Assembly (NCBI GenBank): GCA_001803705.1
Contig: MHDY01000160.1
Span: 1-9,384, forward strand
Length of the DNA stretch: 9,384 nt
Origin: Nitrospirae bacterium GWC2_56_14
GTDB lineage: Bacteria; Nitrospirota; UBA9217
Direction: 5' to 3'
Every line of letters starts with the position of its first letter. Within the stretch, counting starts at the first letter, position 1. The translations under genes and the position numbers were made by a program. Positions 1 through 6,979 of the stretch are shown here, one piece after another. Below the pieces are notes generated by a model, which ran no database searches, was not told where the DNA came from, and was given only the letters and a program-made list of their open reading frames with translations.

Positions 1-825
1 TTCCCCATGGCAATCGGGTTCGGCACAGCGTCGGTCCTGTTCCTGGTGGCCTGGCATGTGGGCACTTACCTGACCGTGCAGCTTCTTGAGTTCAGTCCCG
101 CCATCCTCGAGTGGCTCAAGGCGCGGCGGGTCCGCAAATGGGCGACGATGATCACCATCGGCATGACCATCGCCGGCATTATCCTCTCGACCCTGCACCA
201 GTCGGCATTAGGCGCCATGTTCCTGCTTGCGCCGGGCAAGATGCACCCGCTCTGGTATTCGCAGTATCTGCCGGTCTTCTTCCTGAGTTCGAGCATTTAC
301 GCGGCGCTCGCCATGGTTATTGTCGTAAGCACCCTCGGCGCAACGTTCCTGAGGGACAAGACGGACCACAATTTTCTCAGCAACCTGGACCCCCTCACGA
401 TCGGCCTCGGGAAGGGCGCGGCAGTGGGCATCTATGTCTACTTTGCCCTGAAGCTCATCGGCGTGGCCCATGACGACCACTGGGACCTGCTGAATACGCC
501 CTACGGGCACTGGTTCATCGTCGAAATGCTCTGTTTCGTGCTCCTGCCCGGGCTGATCTTTTCGCTGGGGGTGAAAAAGCAGAACGCCGGGATCGTGCGT
601 CTCGCCGCATTCTCCGCGGTGATCGGGATCATCGTGAACAGGATCAATGTCTCCACGATAGCCTTCAACTGGCAGCTTACGAACCATTTGCACCACATTA
701 TTCCTCCCTGGAAAGAGGCGATGATCGTCCTGGCTATCTTTACGCTGCACGTGCTCATTTTCCGGTGGATCCTGAACCGGATGCCGGTGCTCCGTGAGGA
801 TCCGGACTATACGGAGTCTCACTGA
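1..825 (+). CDS. HybB/NrfD-type membrane subunit of a quinone-linked respiratory complex (5' truncated by the window)
   Basis: This is the C-terminal part of a polytopic membrane protein that usually binds and oxidises or reduces (mena)quinone beside an iron-sulfur subunit and a cytochrome. The reading frame is open from base 1 and ends at TGA 823-825. The ATG at 7 is internal, because the visible part starts in the middle of the family's fold and roughly the first 110-130 residues should lie upstream. About seven hydrophobic segments are visible. The stretch STLHQSALGAMFLL followed by HPLWYS is the HybB/NrfD hallmark, and near the C terminus NRINVS and PPWKEA fit the last helices of HybB-like proteins. 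It is followed at 93 bases by a 13-haem cytochrome and then a cytochrome b, the arrangement of Hmc/Cbc-type complexes. An iron-sulfur subunit gene is expected just upstream, outside the window. The family is clear; the exact complex is inferred. Confidence 0.87.
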   Translation, partial: FPMAIGFGTASVLFLVAWHVGTYLTVQLLEFSPAILEWLKARRVRKWATMITIGMTIAGIILSTLHQSALGAMFLLAPGKMHPLWYSQYLPVFFLSSSIYAALAMVIVVSTLGATFLRDKTDHNFLSNLDPLTIGLGKGAAVGIYVYFALKLIGVAHDDHWDLLNTPYGHWFIVEMLCFVLLPGLIFSLGVKKQNAGIVRLAAFSAVIGIIVNRINVSTIAFNWQLTNHLHHIIPPWKEAMIVLAIFTLHVLIFRWILNRMPVLREDPDYTESH

Positions 826-852
826 GCCATGATCGCAGGAATGTAGATCAAC

Positions 853-903
853 GGGATGTCCGTCGCAGCTGACCTGTCACGGCGCCGCGGACATCCCCCT
901 TTT
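853..903 (+). promoter_or_regulatory. Perfect 10-bp intercistronic stem-loop, possible attenuator or mRNA-stabilising element
   Basis: Bases 853-862 (GGGATGTCCG) are exactly complementary to 888-897 (CGGACATCCC), with a 25-nt loop. Two C and four T follow the stem (898-903). The hairpin lies in the 93-base gap between the HybB-like gene and the 13-haem cytochrome gene and ends 10 bases before the cytochrome Shine-Dalgarno. The T run is short for an efficient intrinsic terminator. Partial termination, or a processing/stability stem that sets different levels of two subunits, seems more likely. The stem is seen directly; the role is inferred. Confidence 0.55.
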
Positions 904-907
904 GAGC

Positions 908-913
908 GAGGTG
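908..913 (+). promoter_or_regulatory. Ribosome binding site deciding the start of the 13-haem cytochrome
   Basis: GAGGTG lies 5 nt before ATG 919. The upstream in-frame ATG at 856 sits inside the hairpin stem and has no such site. It would also put 21 charged residues ahead of the signal peptide. Confidence 0.75.
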
Positions 914-918
914 CTGAA

Positions 919-2361
919 ATGAAGTGGACTCGGGGAAGTCTATGGGGGGTGGTCCTGCTCTTCATGCTGACGCTGGCAGGCCGGGCAGGAGGAGAACCTG
1001 CGCAACTCTCCGACGAATCCAGAATGTGCCTGGACTGCCATGCCAAACCGGGCATTATCAAGTTCTTTCAGAACAATGAATCGCTGATCGCGTATGTAGA
1101 CGCTGACAAATTTCAAACCTCGGTGCATAATGCCCTGGCCTGTTCCAGTTGTCATCCCGATTTCTCTTCCGGGAAGCATCCCACCCGCGAGTTCAAAACC
1201 AAAGCGCACTATCGGATCAGGTCCTCGCTTGTCTGCCGACAGTGCCATACCGACGAGCAGATCAAAAAACGCGCGGTCCATCGCGGACTGCTGCAGGAAG
1301 AGAAGGCCGGAAAGCCGCCGGTGTGCACCAATTGTCATGGCTCCCATACGGTCACCCGTCTGTCGGGGGAAAGCTCCTTTACCAATGAAGAGCAGTACTG
1401 TTCGCGCTGTCACAGCCATTCGATGACCATGCATTTCAAGAACAGCGATACGCTTTCGCTGAAGGTCGACTCGCTTGCGCTCAAGACCTCGGTCCATGGC
1501 AAACTGAGCTGCTCTGACTGCCACTTCGGGTTCTCTTCAGAAGAGCACCCGCGGCGCAATTTCAAGACCCGGAGGGACTTTACCCTTGCTTCGTCGGAAA
1601 GCTGCAGGCGCTGCCACTTCGACAAATACACAAAAACCCTGGAAAGCATTCACTACACCGTGCTCAGCCAGGGGAAACTGAACGCGCCGGTCTGCACCGA
1701 CTGCCATGGCTCTCACGCGATCTATCGTGTCGGCAAGGAGCGGACAGCGAGCGCAAAACGGTGCCAGCGGTGTCATTCGAAGGAATATGACACGTATGCC
1801 CTGAGCGTACATGGCAACGCGCTGTTCAATGAACATAACCAGGATGTTCCGGTGTGCGTGGACTGTCACACGGCGCATACCATTGAAGACCCGCTTTCCA
1901 TAAATTACCGGGAACGCATCCCGGAGATGTGCAGCAACTGTCACGCAAAGAAGGAGGTCGTCGGAAAATACGGCCTCTCGACGGACGTCCAAAAGACCTA
2001 CCTTGCCGACTTTCATGGGGTGTCGCTGGGATTGTATAAAATGGAAAAGGGAAAACTGGATAAGCCGCACAAGGCCATTGCAGTCTGCACCGACTGCCAC
2101 GGGACCCATAACATCATGAACACCAGGGGCACCGAGGCCAGCGTCGTCAAAAGCAATCTGCTCAAGCGCTGCCAGAAGTGCCATGCGGACGCCAATGAAC
2201 ATTTTCCCGATGCCTGGCTTTCCCACTATGAGCCGAGCCTCAAGCGGGCGCCGCTGGTATTCCTCGCCGGACTTGCCTATCAGATCTTCATTCCCATCAT
2301 GCTGATCGGCTTCGTGCTTCAGGTGCTCCTGCACATCTGGCGCTATGCAGTGAACCGGTGA
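919..2361 (+). CDS. Membrane-anchored 13-haem c-type cytochrome
   Basis: A periplasmic electron-transfer cytochrome of 480 residues. Residues 1-25 form a signal peptide (Lys2, Arg5, a hydrophobic core, then AGRAGG). Thirteen CxxCH haem c motifs begin at residues 37, 75, 106, 136, 161, 198, 229, 259, 282, 313, 338, 390 and 418. A single hydrophobic segment at about 446-470 anchors the C terminus in the membrane. Residues 37-146 and 161-270 look like tandem copies of a four-haem unit: both have TSVH, CSxCHxxFSS, HPxxxFKT, CRxCH, and PVCTxCHGSH in the same order. Residues 282-400 look like a diverged third copy. Further histidines such as the SVH and GSH ones could be distal haem ligands. It lies between a HybB-like gene and a cytochrome b gene; the GTG that could open the latter overlaps this stop codon. 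The likely role is to carry electrons between the quinone-reactive membrane subunits and periplasmic partners. I cannot assign a named family member. Confidence 0.95.
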   Translation: MKWTRGSLWGVVLLFMLTLAGRAGGEPAQLSDESRMCLDCHAKPGIIKFFQNNESLIAYVDADKFQTSVHNALACSSCHPDFSSGKHPTREFKTKAHYRIRSSLVCRQCHTDEQIKKRAVHRGLLQEEKAGKPPVCTNCHGSHTVTRLSGESSFTNEEQYCSRCHSHSMTMHFKNSDTLSLKVDSLALKTSVHGKLSCSDCHFGFSSEEHPRRNFKTRRDFTLASSESCRRCHFDKYTKTLESIHYTVLSQGKLNAPVCTDCHGSHAIYRVGKERTASAKRCQRCHSKEYDTYALSVHGNALFNEHNQDVPVCVDCHTAHTIEDPLSINYRERIPEMCSNCHAKKEVVGKYGLSTDVQKTYLADFHGVSLGLYKMEKGKLDKPHKAIAVCTDCHGTHNIMNTRGTEASVVKSNLLKRCQKCHADANEHFPDAWLSHYEPSLKRAPLVFLAGLAYQIFIPIMLIGFVLQVLLHIWRYAVNR

Positions 2362-2368
2362 TCATCAC

Positions 2369-2375
2369 GGAGGAG
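2369..2375 (+). promoter_or_regulatory. Ribosome binding site deciding the start of the cytochrome b
   Basis: GGAGGAG lies just upstream of ATG 2379, about 5 nt from the GGAGG core. It supports that ATG over the in-frame GTG at 2358, which overlaps the preceding stop and lacks an obvious site. Confidence 0.75.
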
Positions 2376-2378
2376 ACG

Positions 2379-3101
2379 ATGAAAAGCACTTTCAGAAGGT
2401 TCTGCACTGCCCGCATCATCGAGCACTGGATCCAGATCGTGACCTTCAGCGCGCTGGTTATCACCGGATTGTCGCAGCGGTTCTATTCGCTTGAGGTATC
2501 CCGATGGATCATCCTCCATGCAGGCGGCATCGACAGCGTACGGCTCTTGCACCGTTATGCGGGCGTGTTCTTTTCCTGCGCCGTTCTGGCGCATATCCTG
2601 ACCGCGGTCTTCGGGCTGGTGATCAAGCGATGGCAGCCGTCCATGGTCATCACCAGGAACGACTTCCTGAATGCCGTCCACAACATCAGGTACTACCTCG
2701 GGAATGAACGGTATCCGGCGCCCGGAAGCCGGTACAGCTATACGCAAAAATTCGAGTACTGGGGGATCCTTACCGGCGGGATCTTAATGATCATTACCGG
2801 AGCCGTGCTCTGGAAACCCCTGCTCATCACCCGGTTCATGACCGGAGAGATCATCCCCGCGGCGAAGGTTCTGCACAGCAATGAGGCACTGGTCGTTTTC
2901 CTCATCATTTCCGTATGGCATATCTACAACGCGATCTTCAGCCCCGAGGTGTTCCCGCTGAACATGAGCATTTTTACGGGCTCTCTGTCGAGGGAACGAA
3001 TGATCCACGAACACATCCTGGAGCTGGCAAGCATTGAAGGGACGACGCTTGAGGAGATCAGGGCGCATGAGAACGATGACGATGCGGCAGGCGAACGGTA
3101 G
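2379..3101 (+). CDS. Cytochrome b subunit, FdnI/b561-like, four transmembrane helices
   Basis: A 240-residue integral membrane dihaem cytochrome b of the formate dehydrogenase gamma/cytochrome b561 type. Such subunits pass electrons between a periplasmic partner and the quinone pool. Hydrophobic helices lie at about 15-33, 55-82, 127-147 and 165-186. Candidate haem ligands are His16 (IIEHW), His58 (LLHRYAG), His72 (LAHIL), His166 (VLHSNEA) and His181 (VWHIYN), in the positions usual for the family. The charged tail after residue 200 is probably cytoplasmic. The GTG at 2358 would add seven residues but has no good ribosome site. The gene follows the 13-haem cytochrome with almost no gap, so the two are very likely co-transcribed and form one complex with the HybB-like protein. 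The family is secure; the partners are inferred from position. Confidence 0.9.
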   Translation: MKSTFRRFCTARIIEHWIQIVTFSALVITGLSQRFYSLEVSRWIILHAGGIDSVRLLHRYAGVFFSCAVLAHILTAVFGLVIKRWQPSMVITRNDFLNAVHNIRYYLGNERYPAPGSRYSYTQKFEYWGILTGGILMIITGAVLWKPLLITRFMTGEIIPAAKVLHSNEALVVFLIISVWHIYNAIFSPEVFPLNMSIFTGSLSRERMIHEHILELASIEGTTLEEIRAHENDDDAAGER

Positions 3102-3103
3102 GC

Positions 3104-3152
3104 GGGGTCCCCTGGTTCTCCGAAATCGATGCCCGGCCCCCTATCTTTTTTT
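3104..3152 (+). terminator. Weak intrinsic terminator candidate after the cytochrome operon
   Basis: GGGGTCC (3104-3110) can pair with GGCCCCC (3135-3141) apart from one mismatch, leaving a 24-nt loop. A run of seven T at 3146-3152 follows. It lies just after the cytochrome b stop. The stem is short and the loop large, so this is only a candidate. Confidence 0.25.
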
Positions 3153-3164
3153 ATCCACTTATTC

Positions 3165-3170
3165 TATACT
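3165..3170 (+). promoter_or_regulatory. Candidate -10 element of the sensor kinase promoter
   Basis: TATACT lies 9 nt before ATG 3180. I see no good -35 hexamer at normal spacing, and no Shine-Dalgarno between it and the ATG. If used, transcription would begin about 3 nt before the start codon and give a nearly leaderless mRNA. Confidence 0.4.
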
Positions 3171-3179
3171 AAGTTCGCC

Positions 3180-5033
3180 ATGACCACCCATACCGGAAGC
3201 CTGCGAAAAAGAATAACCCTGACCGTTATAGCAGGAATCTCGATCATCCTGTTGACGTTCAGCATTGCCAGTTACTATATTATTAAGAAGAATATCGAAC
3301 ACTCGCAGAACGAGAAACTGGCATTCGCGCGCCTTATCAGGACCAATATCGACAACATCATTCAAGACAACATCAACCGGTTATATGATATATCGATCTC
3401 GGGCAAGATCGATCTGCGCGACAATGACTTCGGTCCCGAACGCGACGCGATCCGGACCGCCTACCGGTACTCGATCTTTACCGACGGTATTTTTCTGCTG
3501 GACACCGGAGGGAATATCATTCTGAATTATCCGGCGAAGATCAGGGATACCGCGATCAACGTGCTCGGCATCGAGCCGATTAGCAGGATCATCGCAAACA
3601 ACAGACCCGTCGTTTCGAACATCTACACCCTGGAACCGTCAGGACGAAAGGTCATGTTCGTCCTGGTCCCGCTCAAGGATAAACATGGCAATAGCGTGGG
3701 GGTGGCGGGAGGTGAGATCGACCCCACCAACCCGGCGCTGACCCGCATGCTCGGACTGGCCCTTCTGGGAAAGAACATATTCATCGATATCGTGGATCTG
3801 AACGGCATAATTATTTCATCGTCGGACCCCTCCCGCATACTGACGCAGTGCAACCGCGATCGATTTTTTACCACCATTATCAGCGACAAGCAGGAACGCG
3901 TGACGACCTGCCATCGCTGCCATGTTTCCGGGGACACCCCCATAAAACAGACCATGATCCTCGCCTTTGTTCCGCTCGAAATGGCGCCGTGGGGCATCTC
4001 GATCCAGGAACCCGAAGAAGACGTGTTCGCGCCGGCATCGCGCCTCAGACAGACCTTCAGCGCCCTTGCCGTTATCTTTATCGGGACCGCGTTCATCCTG
4101 ACCATCGGCATCAGCCGAAGCATTGTAGACCCGCTGAACGACCTGATCCGGGGGACCGACCGGATCGCCAAGGGCGACCTCTCGAAACCGATCCCGTTCC
4201 AGGGAAGTGATGAGATCGGCATCCTGAGCCAGAGCTTCGAGACCATGCGGCTCAGACTCGTCGAGTCCATGGAGCGCATTACCAAACACGCCCTGGAGCT
4301 CGAAACGCGCGTCCTCCAGAGAACTCAGCAGATCAACGAGAGCCAGCAGCGGGCTGAGGTCCTGCTCAAAAAAGTCATTTCAACGCAGGAAGACGAGCGC
4401 AAGCGGATCGGCCGCGAATTGCACGACGATACGCTTCAGGAACTGTCGGCCGCCCTTATGCGGATCGACCTGTGTAAGCTTCACCCCGAGACGGTGTCTC
4501 TTGACAAGATCGAGATCATTCGGGCGATCCTGGTCAAAGCCTGGGATGGGGTGCTCGGCATTATCCAGAACCTGAGGCCCACGCTTCTCGACGACCTGGG
4601 GCTGGTGGCAGCCATCAAGTCGCTGCTGGACCTGCATCTCGGCGAGAACGGCATCAACTATTTCATCAATACGACCGGCGTCGCAGAACGACGGTTCCGT
4701 CCCGAAGTGGAGATAACCCTCTTCCGGATCGTGCAGGAAGCGGTCGCAAATACGGCCCGGCACGCCCGCGCGGAGAATGTCTTTGTGATAATCAAGCTCG
4801 AAAAGAACGACGTGCACGTGGAGATAGAAGACGACGGGGACGGCTTCGACCTCAATTCGTTGTTCGTGGTGGGAAGCCATGAAGCGAAGGACCGTCGGGG
4901 GCTGGGCCTCCTGGGCATGAAAGAGCGCGTGGCCCTGATAGGCGGCAAGATCGAGGTGTGCTCAAGCCCCGGCCTGGGAACGCGCGTCGATATCCGGATC
5001 CCCCTTATGGAAGCGGAGGCTGAGCGTGCATAA
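3180..5033 (+). CDS. Sensor histidine kinase with a c-type haem motif in its periplasmic sensor domain
   Basis: A 617-residue membrane kinase. TM1 is at about 12-35 and a Cache-like extracytoplasmic sensor region at about 36-290. TM2 is at 292-312, HAMP at 313-366, and a short coiled coil follows. A HisKA_3 dimerisation domain has ERKRIGRELHDD with phospho-acceptor His415. The HATPase domain (about 510-610) has Asn524 in EAVANTARHA, DDGDGFD and GLGLLGM. The NarX/DegS-like core pairs it with the NarL-type regulator encoded next, overlapping by 8 bases. The unusual part is CHRCH at residues 244-248, between the two membrane segments and hence periplasmic, where a haem c could be attached. Cys224 lies nearby. 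This suggests sensing of redox state, oxygen, NO or a similar haem ligand. The start at 3180 is preferred. ATG 3129 is possible but adds 17 residues and has no ribosome site. Kinase identity is certain; the haem is inferred from the motif. Confidence 0.95.
   Translation: MTTHTGSLRKRITLTVIAGISIILLTFSIASYYIIKKNIEHSQNEKLAFARLIRTNIDNIIQDNINRLYDISISGKIDLRDNDFGPERDAIRTAYRYSIFTDGIFLLDTGGNIILNYPAKIRDTAINVLGIEPISRIIANNRPVVSNIYTLEPSGRKVMFVLVPLKDKHGNSVGVAGGEIDPTNPALTRMLGLALLGKNIFIDIVDLNGIIISSSDPSRILTQCNRDRFFTTIISDKQERVTTCHRCHVSGDTPIKQTMILAFVPLEMAPWGISIQEPEEDVFAPASRLRQTFSALAVIFIGTAFILTIGISRSIVDPLNDLIRGTDRIAKGDLSKPIPFQGSDEIGILSQSFETMRLRLVESMERITKHALELETRVLQRTQQINESQQRAEVLLKKVISTQEDERKRIGRELHDDTLQELSAALMRIDLCKLHPETVSLDKIEIIRAILVKAWDGVLGIIQNLRPTLLDDLGLVAAIKSLLDLHLGENGINYFINTTGVAERRFRPEVEITLFRIVQEAVANTARHARAENVFVIIKLEKNDVHVEIEDDGDGFDLNSLFVVGSHEAKDRRGLGLLGMKERVALIGGKIEVCSSPGLGTRVDIRIPLMEAEAERA
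5015..5019 (+). promoter_or_regulatory. Ribosome binding site for the GTG start of the response regulator
   Basis: GGAGG lies inside the end of the kinase gene, 6 nt before GTG 5026. It supports translational coupling of kinase and regulator. Confidence 0.8.
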
Positions 5034-5700
5034 AAAGAAGGTCCTCATTGCCGATGACCACGCCCTCGTACGGGAAGGGATTGTCGCATTCCTCAAGCTC
5101 TGCGACGATATCGAAGTGGTCGCCGAAGCATCGGACGGCCTCGAAGCCCTGGAGAAGACCGCCAAGTACCGTCCGGACATCATCATCATGGACATCAATA
5201 TGCCCAAGCTCGGCGGCCTGGAAACCACGGTCGAGATCATGAAGTTGTACCCCCACATCAAAGTGCTGGTGCTGACGCAGTACGAGGACCGGGAGTACAT
5301 CTCCCGCTTCCTGAAAGCAGGGGTCTCCGGATATCTTTTGAAAAAAGCTGTCGGGAGCGATCTGATCACGGCGTTAAAAACGATCGGGCGGGGTGAGCTC
5401 TACCTCTATTCATCGATAGCCTCGGAGGTCGTCGCCGGCTACCTGCAGCGTGATAAACAGAGCGAATCGGAAAATCCTTATGATAAGCTGAGTGACCGGG
5501 AAAAACAGGTGTTAAAACTTGTTGCCGAGGGACATACGCACAAGGAAGTGGCCGACATGCTGAGCATCAGCGCCAAGACTGTCATCGCCCATCAAACGAA
5601 TATCGGCGAAAAGCTCGATATCCATACCCGTGCCGGCCTCATAAAATTCGCGATCCAGAAAGGGATCATAAAAATAGACGGCGTTGAAGGGAATACCTAG
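5026..5700 (+). CDS. NarL/FixJ-family response regulator
   Basis: A 224-residue DNA-binding regulator and the partner of the upstream kinase. The receiver domain (about 4-120) has the acidic pair Asp10/Asp11 in ADDH, phospho-acceptor Asp56 in IIIMDINMP, Thr84 in LVLTQYED and Lys106 in SGYLLKK. The LuxR-type helix-turn-helix covers about 153-214, beginning LSDREKQVLKLVAEG and continuing through KEVADMLSISAKTVIAH. All switch residues are present, so it should be phosphorylated normally. The start is GTG, which gives MHKKKVLIADDH, the usual N terminus of the family. The 8-base overlap with the kinase indicates one transcript and matched levels. Its targets are not shown by the sequence; the cytochrome operon upstream is the obvious candidate. 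Confidence 0.97.
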   Translation: MHKKKVLIADDHALVREGIVAFLKLCDDIEVVAEASDGLEALEKTAKYRPDIIIMDINMPKLGGLETTVEIMKLYPHIKVLVLTQYEDREYISRFLKAGVSGYLLKKAVGSDLITALKTIGRGELYLYSSIASEVVAGYLQRDKQSESENPYDKLSDREKQVLKLVAEGHTHKEVADMLSISAKTVIAHQTNIGEKLDIHTRAGLIKFAIQKGIIKIDGVEGNT

Positions 5701-5720
5701 GATACTCAGTTGACATTTTT

Positions 5721-5751
5721 CGCAGCCCAGGAATGTGTCACCAAGGCTGTG
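5721..5751 (+). other. Weak hairpin after the response regulator
   Basis: CGCAGCC (5721-5727) pairs with GGCTGTG (5745-5751) with one G-U pair and a 17-nt loop. It is 20 bases past the regulator stop in a 140-base gap. No T run follows, so it is not a convincing terminator. A TTGACA at 5710-5715 lies just before it but has no good -10 at normal spacing. I cannot place the promoter of the next gene with confidence. Confidence 0.3.
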
Positions 5752-5823
5752 GGCGTTCTTCGCCGCGGTCATTCATGGGTGATCATCACTGTTTGCGTTG
5801 TCCGGGTTTTATTCGCAACGATA

Positions 5824-5830
5824 GAGAGGA
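5824..5830 (+). promoter_or_regulatory. Ribosome binding site supporting the GTG start of the dihydrouridine synthase
   Basis: GAGAGGA lies 10 nt before GTG 5841. The in-frame ATG at 5733 would add a Cys/Arg/His-rich stretch of 36 residues unlike the family and has no comparable site. Confidence 0.6.
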
Positions 5831-5840
5831 TCTAAAATCA

Positions 5841-6821
5841 GTGACCAGACCCGTCCGAAAAATTAAAATTCGAGACTTTACCATCGATCCGCCTTTGCTC
5901 CTGGCGCCCATGGCCGGCCTTACGCACAGCGCTCTGCGGCAGATCTGCTCGGGCTTTGGCGGGGTCGGCCTTTTGTCCACGGAAATGCTCGCGGCAAAAA
6001 GGCTGCCCACGGAAAGCCCCCGGTTCTCTCCGTACATTATGAGGACGGCGCAGGAAAAGCCGCTTTCCTATCAGCTTCTCATCTCCACGGACCAGGAGAT
6101 CGGTCCGGCCATCGGTGTTCTTCACAAACTGAAGGCTGACGCTATTGATCTGAATATGGGCTGTCCGGCCCCGGCGGTCGGCAAGATCGGCGCGGGCATC
6201 AGGCTCATGGAGCAGCCCGATGATGTTCGCTGTATGGTGGCCGAGGCAAGGAAACGCACTACGCTCCCGCTTACGGCAAAGATCCGGCTTGGCATTGAAC
6301 TGGACGAGCAGAAATTGCTGGACTTCTGCGCCATGCTGGAAGACGAGGGCATTGACATGATCTCCGTTCATGCCCGGCTCAAAAAAGAGTCCTTTGCCAG
6401 GACGCCGCGATGGGAGTGGGTCGCCAAAGTAAAAGGCCGGCTCAAGATCCCCATTATCGCCAATGGCGGGATTTTTTCGGTCCAGGATGCGGAAAATTGT
6501 CTTCGCGTATCAGGCGCAGACGGTCTGATGATCGGCCGCGGCGCGGCTGTCCGACCCTGGCTTTTTGCCGAGATCGCCCGCGACGTGTACGGCTGCGACA
6601 TTGCTCCTCCAACCGTATCGCTGCCTATGGTCTATGGCAGCTTTCTCGACCACCTCGAGCTTTACCGGCTTGAATACCGGCTGGGCAGGCTTAAAGAGTT
6701 CACCCACTATTTCGCCCGAAACTATCAGTTCGGCCACCTCCTGGCATCCCGGGTCCAGTCCAGCGCCAGTGTGGATGAAGCCCGGGAAAGGGCCGGCATC
6801 TTTTTTGAGACCGGCACCTGA
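5841..6821 (+). CDS. dus: tRNA-dihydrouridine synthase (Dus family, DusB-like)
   Basis: An FMN enzyme of 326 residues that reduces specific uridines in the tRNA D-loop with NAD(P)H; it acts in the cytoplasm. The TIM-barrel hallmarks appear in order. LLAPMAGLTH (about 20-29) is at the FMN site. NMGCPAPAVGKIGAG (105-119) contains the catalytic Cys108 and a conserved Lys115. TAKIRLG (145-151) contributes the FMN-phosphate-side Lys147. SVHARLKKESF has His177. IPIIANGG (203-210) and ADGLMIGRGAAVRPWLF (226-242) close the barrel. The length fits the family. The motif around His177 differs from the usual HGRT of DusB, so this is a divergent subgroup and the target uridine cannot be told. It starts with GTG. 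It sits 140 bases after the response regulator and 158 bases before the aldo/keto reductase, and its function looks unrelated to both. Confidence 0.93.
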   Translation: MTRPVRKIKIRDFTIDPPLLLAPMAGLTHSALRQICSGFGGVGLLSTEMLAAKRLPTESPRFSPYIMRTAQEKPLSYQLLISTDQEIGPAIGVLHKLKADAIDLNMGCPAPAVGKIGAGIRLMEQPDDVRCMVAEARKRTTLPLTAKIRLGIELDEQKLLDFCAMLEDEGIDMISVHARLKKESFARTPRWEWVAKVKGRLKIPIIANGGIFSVQDAENCLRVSGADGLMIGRGAAVRPWLFAEIARDVYGCDIAPPTVSLPMVYGSFLDHLELYRLEYRLGRLKEFTHYFARNYQFGHLLASRVQSSASVDEARERAGIFFETGT

Positions 6822-6964
6822 TGTTCTGATTCGGATTGCGGGACTAACCGCTCCGGGGGCTTTTGCCGCACATTTTGATTCACCCCTGCCAGGCTTATCG
6901 CTCCTTCTTGTTCAACTACAAACCCCGTTGCCATCTTGTTGAAATCATCCAGGCAGCCTGCCTG

Positions 6965-6973
6965 TGCTATACT
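6965..6973 (+). promoter_or_regulatory. Extended -10 promoter element just upstream of the aldo/keto reductase
   Basis: TGCTATACT matches an extended -10 (TGn then TATAAT-like). The hexamer ends 6 nt before ATG 6980, so a normal start point 7 nt after it would fall on the A of the ATG. The -35 is poor: TTGAAA at 6939-6944 is 23 nt away. There is no Shine-Dalgarno before the ATG. Together this suggests a leaderless transcript. Confidence 0.5.
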
Positions 6974-6979
6974 TTTACA

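Noticed and set aside
828..841. 14-base repeat CCATGATCGCAGGA, also at 7809-7822
   Set aside because: Both copies begin near the end of a gene, but a 14-base match is not rare enough in this length. No larger repeat surrounds it.
5710..5715. TTGACA as the -35 of a promoter for the dihydrouridine synthase
   Set aside because: No acceptable -10 hexamer lies 16-18 bases downstream.
5779..5789. Palindrome GTGATCATCAC, also present at 2358-2368, as a shared regulator site
   Set aside because: One copy lies across the cytochrome b start region in a coding context. A repeated 12-mer is expected by chance in 9 kb, and the spacing does not fit FNR or CRP sites.
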